This document shows, one piece after another, positions 57,393-64,000 of a DNA stretch of 64,000 nucleotides (position 1 is its first letter; each line of letters starts with the position of its first letter). The DNA lies in NCBI RefSeq assembly GCF_000712055.1, contig NZ_JOOA01000001.1:124001-188000 (forward strand), given 5' to 3'. Source of the stretch: Ruminococcus sp. HUN007 (GTDB lineage Bacteria; Bacillota; Clostridia; Oscillospirales; Ruminococcaceae). Under the pieces are notes generated by a model, which was not told the DNA's origin, made no database searches, and saw nothing but the letters and a program-made list of their open reading frames with translations. A program made the translations under genes and the position numbers.

Positions 57393-57551
57393 TCAGTTAC
57401 ACTCCGCAAGTAATTCATCAATAACTTCATCTGCATCAATACACATTCCGGCATCAGCCTGAGCAAGTGATCTGTCTATGCGTTCCAGCAACTGTTCCTC
57501 AGTTTGAGGCATAAACGGTTTTAAAAAATGTCTGTTTTCAAGCCTTGACAT
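57393..57551 (-). CDS. Small antitoxin-like protein, possibly a remnant
   Basis: 52 residues: it begins MSRLENRHFLKPFMPQ and ends ADEVIDELLAECN (read as CIDADEVIDELLAECN). The segment ERIDRSLAQADAGMCIDADEV has the rhythm of the C-terminal part of RelB/Phd-type antitoxins, which wraps around the toxin; the usual N-terminal DNA-binding domain is missing and there is no ribosome-binding site. No toxin gene is adjacent. It starts within the promoter of the MATE gene and ends where R2 copy B ends, so it may have been cut by the repeat. Assignment uncertain. Confidence 0.35.
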   Translation of the reverse strand: MSRLENRHFLKPFMPQTEEQLLERIDRSLAQADAGMCIDADEVIDELLAECN

Positions 57552-57573
57552 TGATCGTATTTTGCTGTAGAAT
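57545..57573 (+). promoter_or_regulatory. Promoter of the MATE transporter gene
   Basis: TTGACA (57545-57550), 17 nt, TAGAAT (57568-57573). Leader about 75 nt. Confidence 0.75.
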
Positions 57574-57653
57574 GAAAATTACCTTTTAGAATACGCAATT
57601 ACAGTTTCTGAGGTTTAATATATAGAAAAAGAAAAAATTGGGGAGAACAGCAA

Positions 57654-58982
57654 ATGTCTATAAACGAACGATATACCCGTTACGTGTCTCAGAATATACT
57701 GGGCATGCTGGGTTTGTCATTTTATATTCTTGCGGATACGTATTTCATTTCACGTGCGGAAGGTGCAGGCGGTATTACGGCGCTGAATCTGGTGCTTCCG
57801 GTATTCGGGCTGATAAACGGTCTGGGTGCAATGACCGGTGTCGGATCGGCGATATGCTACACCATAAGAAAGGCAGTGGAAGATAAGAAAGCGGATCTTT
57901 ATTTTTCGGGTGCAGTCTTTTCAGCACTTCTTATCAGTATTCCCTTCGTTCTCGGAGGGCTGCTTTTTCCGTCACAGATACTTGCTTTTCTGGGCGGCGA
58001 TGAAACGATACTTGCCGCAGGAACATCGTACATACGGACGATAATGACGTTCACGCCGCTGTTCATGACAAATGCCGTTGTGAATGCATTCGTCAGAAAT
58101 GACAGGGATCCGTCACTTGCAATGGCAGCGACGCTTATAAGCAGTCTGTTCAATATCGCATTCGACTACATTCTTATGTTCCCGATGAAACTCGGAATGC
58201 TGGGTGCAGGTATTGCGACCGGATGCTCACCTGCTGTGGGTATTCTGATCTGCTGTGCACACTTTTTTAAAGAATCAAACACACTGAAATTTGTCCGCGG
58301 ATTTCCTTCAGTCAGAAGATTTCTGTACGCCTGCAGAGTCGGCGTTTCTGCTCTGATCGGTGAACTGTCATCCGGTATCACTACTGCGGTGTTCAATATT
58401 CTGATACTGAGACTTGCCGGAAACACAGGTGTTGCTGCCTACGGAATAATCGCAAATATCGCACTGGTTTCCACTTCCGTATTCAACGGTGTATCGCAGG
58501 GGGCTCAGCCGCTGATCAGTGAATCATACGGAAAAGGTGATGTCCGTTCTGCGGTTTACGTCTTAAGCAAGAGCTTTTTCACTGTCGTTCTCCTGTCAGC
58601 TGCTATTCTGGCATGCATACACGGATTTACCGGACCGATAGTGGAAATTTTTAACTGTGAACACTCCGCCGAACTTGCAGCATATGCAGACAAGGGTGCG
58701 AAGCTCTATTTTCTCGGATTTCTCTTTGCCGGTATCAACATAGCCGGATGCGGTTATTTAAGTGCGACCGAGCAGGCTGTAAGCGCATTCGCATGCTCAC
58801 TGTCACGCGGAGTTGTGACAATAGTATTATGCGCAGTTATAATGTCCGGACTGTTCGGAATGACCGGTATATGGCTTTCGTTCCTGACATCGGAGATCAT
58901 TACTTCTGTGCTCATGATAATATTAATGTTCCGTACACTGTCCTCGCTTTTTGTGACAGACGGAAAACGAGCATATAAATAA
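57654..58982 (+). CDS. MATE-family multidrug/cation exporter
   Basis: 442 residues, with about 12 membrane segments in two homologous halves, typical of MATE (NorM/DinF/MepA-like) Na+ or H+ antiporters. Visible blocks: LGLSFYILADTYFISRAEG (first segment), LNLVLPVFGLINGLGAMTGVGSA, and FNGVSQGAQPLISESYGKGD in the second half. Exported compound unknown. GGGGAG is 9 nt before the ATG. It has its own promoter and a shared terminator; it ends the accessory island on this side. Confidence 0.88.
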   Translation: MSINERYTRYVSQNILGMLGLSFYILADTYFISRAEGAGGITALNLVLPVFGLINGLGAMTGVGSAICYTIRKAVEDKKADLYFSGAVFSALLISIPFVLGGLLFPSQILAFLGGDETILAAGTSYIRTIMTFTPLFMTNAVVNAFVRNDRDPSLAMAATLISSLFNIAFDYILMFPMKLGMLGAGIATGCSPAVGILICCAHFFKESNTLKFVRGFPSVRRFLYACRVGVSALIGELSSGITTAVFNILILRLAGNTGVAAYGIIANIALVSTSVFNGVSQGAQPLISESYGKGDVRSAVYVLSKSFFTVVLLSAAILACIHGFTGPIVEIFNCEHSAELAAYADKGAKLYFLGFLFAGINIAGCGYLSATEQAVSAFACSLSRGVVTIVLCAVIMSGLFGMTGIWLSFLTSEIITSVLMIILMFRTLSSLFVTDGKRAYK

Positions 58983-58984
58983 AT

Positions 58985-59023
58985 AAAAAGCAGGTGTCCT
59001 TCATTCAGGATACCTGCTTTTTA
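58985..59023. terminator. Bidirectional terminator between MATE and GGDEF genes
   Basis: AAAAAGCAGGT pairs with ACCTGCTTTTT, and GTCCT with AGGAT, with T-runs on both strands. Confidence 0.9.
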
Positions 59024-59069
59024 TTTCATGTTTATCATTTACTGAAGCGTCTCAGTCAGTATTCTCTGC

Positions 59070-60494
59070 TTATTTTCTTCGTCTTTCCGGGAAACGTGCA
59101 TAGTAGCTTTCCTTGTCAGCATACATACGCTCGTCTGCTGTCCGCATTGCCCTTCGTATATCGCATTCTCCCTCTTCAAAGCAGAATCCTATCGCGAAAC
59201 TAACATTTTTCAGATCTTCGGCATCTTTACGGAGCTTTTCCACATGTTTTTCGAGTTCCCCGCAGGAAGATTCCCAGTCAATGATCATAAACTCATCGCC
59301 GCCGGCACGGTAGATCTCGCCGTCCGGAAATTCGTTTTTAAGAATTTCTGCAGCATCTTTAAGAAGTTTATCACCTGCTGTGTGACCTTCAGTGTCATTT
59401 CTCTGCTTAAGTCCGTTCAGATCGGCAAAAACCACACCCAGAGTTTCAGAATTTTTACCATTGCTCTTTATCATCCAGTCAACACGGTTGTTCATTGCAT
59501 TACGGTTATATGCTCCTGTAAGCATATCAATACTGCTCATTACCTTAAGTTTATCGACCAGCTGATAATTGGCTATTTCCGAAGCGATAAGCTGAGTCGT
59601 AAGTTCAAGGACTTCCTTTATCATCATTGCATTTTCCACTTCAAAGTTTGCCACCCAGATATATCCGAGCGTTTCTTCATTGTACTCAAGCGGGAAAAGC
59701 ACAAGACTGGTCACGCCGTCATTTACAAGTGATTCGTGCCACACAGGATTACGTTCCTTAAGAACTTCCATGTCGCGGCTGTTCTTGATGATAATACACG
59801 TACTGCCGGCAATCGTAGCCGGCCATGTTTCGACGATGCTGAAAAAGTCTTTATATTTGGTATTGATGATATATTCCAGTTCAGCTACTTCAATTTCTTC
59901 ATTAACAGACTTGGCAAGCACGGAACACTTTCTCTCCTTAAAATCTGTAAGGAAAACGCAGCACCTGTCAGCCTTGCAGATCTGACGGATCTCTGAAACG
60001 ACCTGTTCCATGTTTATTTTAAAATCCTTTGCACCCTTCAGCTTAAGAGTTGTTTTAAGCACTGCTGAAGATATATCTGCAGAAAGATCGGCCATGCGGT
60101 CATCACTTTTGTCGTATGTGAGTTCCTGTGTATAACTGCAGTAACCGATATTCGGATCATCAGAAGCAAGCGGCATCATGTACATGGAGATCCAGAAGTT
60201 GTACCTGTCCGGATGAATGTAAGTGTGATACGGCTTTTTCTGAATTGCACACTGAACGCATGCTGCCTCGAAGTTCAGATCTTTCGGAATATATTTTTCA
60301 TAAGGTGACCCCGGAATAAATTTATTGTGGAGCATGCTTGACGATGACATATGCTGAGGATTTTCAATGGAATCGATGTATGCCTTGTTTCCTGCAGCCA
60401 GACGAATGTTACCGTAACTGCCGTCAGCTAACTTTTCCACTGAAATAATACAGGTCATAGGTTCAATTTTATCTACAAAATCCTTAAAATCCAT
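59070..60494 (-). CDS. GGDEF diguanylate cyclase with N-terminal PAS/GAF-like sensory region
   Basis: 474 residues from the ATG at 60494 (GGGGAG 9 nt upstream); a longer frame reaches 60524. The C-terminal 165 residues are a GGDEF domain: LTGAYNRNAMNNRVD, VVFADLNGLKQRNDTEGHTAGD and an intact RAGGDEFMII signature, so it should make cyclic-di-GMP. The middle (about 165-310) is GAF-like (CKADRCCVFLTDFKERKCSVL); the first 130 residues are PAS-like, with no membrane segment. It may counteract the EAL protein encoded at 12525-14238. Confidence 0.88.
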   Translation of the reverse strand: MDFKDFVDKIEPMTCIISVEKLADGSYGNIRLAAGNKAYIDSIENPQHMSSSSMLHNKFIPGSPYEKYIPKDLNFEAACVQCAIQKKPYHTYIHPDRYNFWISMYMMPLASDDPNIGYCSYTQELTYDKSDDRMADLSADISSAVLKTTLKLKGAKDFKINMEQVVSEIRQICKADRCCVFLTDFKERKCSVLAKSVNEEIEVAELEYIINTKYKDFFSIVETWPATIAGSTCIIIKNSRDMEVLKERNPVWHESLVNDGVTSLVLFPLEYNEETLGYIWVANFEVENAMMIKEVLELTTQLIASEIANYQLVDKLKVMSSIDMLTGAYNRNAMNNRVDWMIKSNGKNSETLGVVFADLNGLKQRNDTEGHTAGDKLLKDAAEILKNEFPDGEIYRAGGDEFMIIDWESSCGELEKHVEKLRKDAEDLKNVSFAIGFCFEEGECDIRRAMRTADERMYADKESYYARFPERRRK

Positions 60495-60531
60495 AAATGT
60501 ATCTCCCCGTCCCTTAAAAGGCATTTTTTTT

Positions 60532-60560
60532 ATTATAGCACATTTATTCTGATTTGTCTA
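60532..60560 (-). promoter_or_regulatory. Promoter of the GGDEF gene
   Basis: Minus strand TAGACA (60555-60560), 17 nt, TATAAT (60532-60537). Confidence 0.65.
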
Positions 60561-60611
60561 TAAACCATGCCTTATGAACAGCATAAATTTTATATACTGT
60601 TGTAAAAGCCG

Positions 60612-60653
60612 CTAAAAAAAGCACACCGGAAAAGAACCGGTGTACTTTTTGCA
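60612..60653 (-). terminator. Terminator after the GH95 gene
   Basis: ACACCGG pairs with CCGGTGT inside an A/T-rich outer stem; on the minus strand it is followed by seven T. It lies beyond R1 copy d. Confidence 0.8.
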
Positions 60654-60667
60654 ACAGTTTATTTGTT

Positions 60668-60781
60668 TAAGAAAACACTGATTAAATCGGAAATCCGGCT
60701 TTGCCGGATTTCCGGAGGTGGGATTTGCGGGGCTTCGCCCCGGAGCCCCCGCTGATTTATGAATAAATCAGTGTTTTCCTA
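60668..60781 (+). repeat. R1 dispersed palindromic repeat, copy d
   Basis: Same unit and orientation as copy a. On the minus strand it begins at the TAG stop codon of the GH95 gene (60779-60781). Confidence 0.85.
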
Positions 60782-63700
60782 ATTAAGAATAAGTTCTTTT
60801 AACAGACAGAAATCGGCTATATTTACTTTACCGTCATCATTGATGTCAGACTGTTCCCTGTCTATCGCGGTTCTGTTTCCGTACATATAAGTACTGAGAT
60901 TCATAAGATCGGCAGATGTAACCGTTCCGTCTGAATTAACATCACCTTTTGAAGCGGATGCATCTCCCTCAAACTCATACCAGTCAACGTTGAACAGATA
61001 TCCGTCAGAACCGGTAAAGACAAGATAGAGGTCTTCCGTTCCGCGGCAGTTTTCAAGTGTGCATTCGAAGGTTTTATATGCCGACCATTCGCCTGTCGGA
61101 TCGATGGTGCATGTTCCGGCCAGTTTTCCGTCCGGGCTTCCGAGACGTACTTCTATTTTACCTCCGTCAGCTGCACTAGATGCACTGACACGGAAAGTTC
61201 CTGCACCTTTTCCGAAATCAACATCAGCAAGAGCAAGTGAGGAACCGCTCTTTATATACCCGAGACATTTTCCGCTGCCGCTTTCCTCTACACGTATGCC
61301 GCCGGTCAGAATATCACTGTCCTCGGCCTGCAGTTTCTGCGCATATGCGGAAACAGTTCCGGCAGAATCTCCTTCCGACCATACTTCAAACTCAGCTACA
61401 GCAATACCGCCGGCATTGTTCTGAGTTGATGTTTCAAGCAGAAGTCTTACATATCTCGCCGAAAACTCAGAAACATTTCTGGACACAACCGCCTTTGTAT
61501 TTCCGTAAACAATATCTGCATCAGTCCATGATGTACCGTCATCACTCTTCTGAAGTCTGAAATCCCTTGAATTGTAATTGCTGTTTCCGTTAACTCCGCC
61601 GAATTTTACAGCCCAGCGGCTTATATCGGTCTTTTCGCCGAGATCAACAGTCATCCACTCACCGTTAAGCTTTCCCTTAGCCTCCCACATTGTGGAATCA
61701 GAACCGTCTGCGGCTGCTGATGCGTCACCTGAAGACGCAGTAACATTTCTGCCCTTCGCTGCATTCGCAAGCATAACCGGCTTGTCTGTAAATGAAAGAA
61801 GTCCGCTTAAGTGATACTCTCCGCCCTTTTCAGTTTCAAAGCTGATGGTTTTGTTTCCGTATCTGAGATTGCACAGCTTACCGGAATTCGATTTGATTGT
61901 TACATCCGTCAGTCTGCCGTTCTGCCAGTTCATTTCAGAAACTTCAAAATTACCGCGTGCACAGAGACCGTTTGCGTGTCCCGTGGACCACGCTGCAGGA
62001 AGTGCAGGGAGAAGTGTTATTTCATCATTTGTGCTCTGCAGGAGCATTTCAGCAATACCGGAAGTAAAGCCGAAGTTTCCGTCTATCTGGAAAGGAGGAT
62101 GTGCATCCCAGAGGTTTGCGTAGAGTCTTCCGCTTTCAGTACCGTTGACCGGTGAGATAAGAAGCTTGACAAGATTATAGGCATGTTCGCCGTCCTTAAG
62201 CCTTGCCCAGCAGTTGAGTTTCCACGCTTCCGACCATCCGGTTCCGGCATCTCCGCGGTTTTTCAGAGCCTGTGCTGCAGCTGCAGATATTTCTTCATTT
62301 GTAGTCGGACTGTATTCGCTTCCCGGGAAAAGCCCGTAAATGTGTGATATATGTCGATGGGTCTCACGCGGATTGTCCCAGTCTTCAGCCCATTCCATAA
62401 GCTGACCGTGTTTTCCGGCAGCCGGAGGTTTTATCAGTGAAAGCGTCTTTTCATAATTACTGTAGCTTGATTCTGATTTACCGAGTATGCGTGAAGCGTC
62501 AACAACATCTTCAAAAAGTTCTCGCGTAATGGCATTATCCATTGTAACGCCGGCAGATACATAGTGGTTTGCACTTACCGGAAGAGCAAGTTCCGGTGAT
62601 ACGCCCGGACTTATGACCCTGTATTCCTGACCGCCGAAACTCTGGTTTATCATAAGTCTGTCAAGGAATTTTGCGCTTCCTTCAATTACAGGATAAATAT
62701 CAGCAAGATATGCCTCGTCCTGATTAAATTCATATGCGTCATAGAGCATGTTCGATATCCATGCACCGCCGACAGGCCAGAGCCCCCATGATCCGTCAAT
62801 AGGGCCGGTTCTGTTCCAGATATCAGTATTATGGTGAAGCACCCATCCTTCGTCAATACCGTACTGCGTTTTCGCTGTTTTGCTTCCGTTTACAGTAAGA
62901 GCCTTTGCCTTTTCCACGAAAGGAGTAAAACACTCGGCAAGATTTGTGGTGAATGCAGGCCAGTAGTTCATTTCATAGTTTATGTTAGTCGTTGACTTAC
63001 TGCCCCACGCCGGTGACGAATACTTGTTCCATATTCCCTGAAGATTCATCGCCTGCGAATCACGCGATGCGCTAATCATGAGATAACGTCCGTACTGGAA
63101 AAGTGTTTCTACCATTTTCGGATCATTGGTCTTACCGAATTCGCTAATACGGCTCTCGACTGTTTTGGCATTTGTGACAGCACTGTCGCCGCCGAGTTCA
63201 ATGTCCACTCTTTTGAAAAGCGACTGATAATCTCTCAGGTGATTTTCATAGAGTTCATCCCATGACTTGCCCTCAGCTTTTTTCATATCAGCCGCAGAAT
63301 CACCTTTTTCATCGCCGTTACATGTATTTGAATCAATAAAATTCGTTCTTATCGAAGTAAGTATCATTACGGAGTCGCAGCCGCTTACGTTGATTTTTCC
63401 TCCTGAAGCAGATACTGTGCCGCCTTCATTAATGACTTTTGTCCTTGCTGAGTAATAAACAGCGCCCCTTGTACGCAGATCATCATCACCGTGTCCGTTA
63501 GCTACGATCGTGTCACTTCCGTCGGTCTCAGTCTTTCCGTTGAGCAGTCCGTCATATCCGACGGACATGGAAACGGAACCTTTGCTTTCACATGTGATCC
63601 TTGTTACCATTACCTGATCAGGGTAGCTGACAAACGATTCCCTTTTATATCTTTTGCCCTGATAAGTGTATGATGAACTGGCAACCGCAGTGTTCATGTC

Positions 63701-64000
63701 AAGTTCACGGCTGTAGTCAGAAACTTTCTCGTGACCCATAGCAAGCTTTAACATGCCCACCTTCTGATATTTTGCCTGTCCGCCTCCGATCATTTTAGAG
63801 CCGACGATACCGTCCGCATCAGCGTATTTGCCTTGTTTTATCAGATCCTGTACCTGTTTAAGATATCCGGCAGCTCCTTCCCTGTCGTTTGAACCGGGTC
63901 CGGCGCTCCAGACCGTGCATTCATTCAGATCGATCCACTCGGTCGGACAGTTGCCGTATACCATAGCACCTATACGTCCGTTTCCGAGAGGAAGCGCCCT
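60779..64000 (-). CDS. GH95 alpha-L-fucosidase with CBM32-like, CBM6-like and dockerin domains (N-terminus beyond window)
   Basis: At least 1073 residues; the frame stays open to the window edge (…LPLGNGRIGAMVYG is an internal GH95 block, so the ATG at 63964 is not the start). The GH95 (alpha/alpha)6 region has IDLNECTVWSAGPGS, MNLQGIWNKYSSPAWGSK, NYEMNYWPAFTTNLAEC and WNRTGPIDGSWGLWPVGGAW. It removes 1,2-linked fucose (or related galactose) from xyloglucan or mucin glycans. Next come an F5/8-type CBM32-like module (about 730-870), a CBM6/35-like module (about 885-1010), and a type I dockerin with paired calcium loops GDVNSDGTVTSADLMNLS and SDINDDGKVNIADFCLL. The dockerin would dock it in a cellulosome. 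Confidence 0.9.
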   Translation of the reverse strand, partial: RALPLGNGRIGAMVYGNCPTEWIDLNECTVWSAGPGSNDREGAAGYLKQVQDLIKQGKYADADGIVGSKMIGGGQAKYQKVGMLKLAMGHEKVSDYSRELDMNTAVASSSYTYQGKRYKRESFVSYPDQVMVTRITCESKGSVSMSVGYDGLLNGKTETDGSDTIVANGHGDDDLRTRGAVYYSARTKVINEGGTVSASGGKINVSGCDSVMILTSIRTNFIDSNTCNGDEKGDSAADMKKAEGKSWDELYENHLRDYQSLFKRVDIELGGDSAVTNAKTVESRISEFGKTNDPKMVETLFQYGRYLMISASRDSQAMNLQGIWNKYSSPAWGSKSTTNINYEMNYWPAFTTNLAECFTPFVEKAKALTVNGSKTAKTQYGIDEGWVLHHNTDIWNRTGPIDGSWGLWPVGGAWISNMLYDAYEFNQDEAYLADIYPVIEGSAKFLDRLMINQSFGGQEYRVISPGVSPELALPVSANHYVSAGVTMDNAITRELFEDVVDASRILGKSESSYSNYEKTLSLIKPPAAGKHGQLMEWAEDWDNPRETHRHISHIYGLFPGSEYSPTTNEEISAAAAQALKNRGDAGTGWSEAWKLNCWARLKDGEHAYNLVKLLISPVNGTESGRLYANLWDAHPPFQIDGNFGFTSGIAEMLLQSTNDEITLLPALPAAWSTGHANGLCARGNFEVSEMNWQNGRLTDVTIKSNSGKLCNLRYGNKTISFETEKGGEYHLSGLLSFTDKPVMLANAAKGRNVTASSGDASAAADGSDSTMWEAKGKLNGEWMTVDLGEKTDISRWAVKFGGVNGNSNYNSRDFRLQKSDDGTSWTDADIVYGNTKAVVSRNVSEFSARYVRLLLETSTQNNAGGIAVAEFEVWSEGDSAGTVSAYAQKLQAEDSDILTGGIRVEESGSGKCLGYIKSGSSLALADVDFGKGAGTFRVSASSAADGGKIEVRLGSPDGKLAGTCTIDPTGEWSAYKTFECTLENCRGTEDLYLVFTGSDGYLFNVDWYEFEGDASASKGDVNSDGTVTSADLMNLSTYMYGNRTAIDREQSDINDDGKVNIADFCLLKELILN

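Overview
The window looks like chromosome from a cellulolytic, cellulosome-forming Ruminococcus-like Firmicute (Oscillospiraceae). Evidence: a secreted GH9 endoglucanase, a dockerin-bearing GH95 fucosidase, a type III glutamine synthetase (GlnN), an ammonium transporter fused to a PII domain, the LL-diaminopimelate aminotransferase route, and clean TTGACA/TATAAT promoters with AGGAGG ribosome-binding sites. No rRNA, tRNA or CRISPR array was seen.

Layout. 1-3.4 kb: two secreted carbohydrate-active proteins on the minus strand (one cut by the window edge). 3.7-6.4 kb: a flavoprotein and a NYN-domain protein. 6.5-14.2 kb: signalling, with a YesN/YesM-type two-component pair, then a phosphorelay made of a hybrid kinase, a separate Hpt protein and a receiver-GGDEF-EAL output protein. 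14.3-17.3 kb: SulP anion transporter and cysteine synthase. 17.4-34.7 kb: a nitrogen and amidotransferase block. On the minus strand lies gltB-gltD-purF-asnB; divergently on the plus strand lie amt-PII, pyrG, glnN, dapF, dapL. Both promoters in the divergent gap are followed at once by an intrinsic terminator hairpin, suggesting attenuation control of ammonia assimilation.

34.8-57.6 kb is an accessory, defence-like island. It has two AAA-ATPase/PD-(D/E)XK genes, each bracketed by the same promoter repeat and the same terminator repeat; several unknown membrane or AT-rich genes; a BrxL (BREX Lon-like) C-terminal remnant; a five-gene operon with a SNF2 helicase, a DUF4391-like protein, a membrane/coiled-coil protein, a type III-like methylase (Mod) and a type III-like restriction helicase-nuclease (Res); and an Rpn-type PD-(D/E)XK putative transposase. 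The Mod/Res operon is preceded by about 21 tandem TCTG units placed at the predicted transcription start, then by a terminator-like hairpin in the leader. A dispersed element (here called R2) occurs five times in the island. Its copies carry an 89-nt hairpin whose arms differ between copies by compensatory changes, so the fold itself appears to be conserved.

57.6-64 kb returns to ordinary genes: a MATE exporter, a GGDEF protein and the GH95 fucosidase (N-terminus beyond the window). A second dispersed palindromic repeat (R1, about 112 bp, four copies) sits between genes and twice abuts a stop codon.

Caution: at least ten genes-splitting frameshifts in this window are each repaired by removing one base from an A/T homopolymer. 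This one-directional pattern is best explained by sequencing or assembly error, so the split genes are annotated here as single genes.
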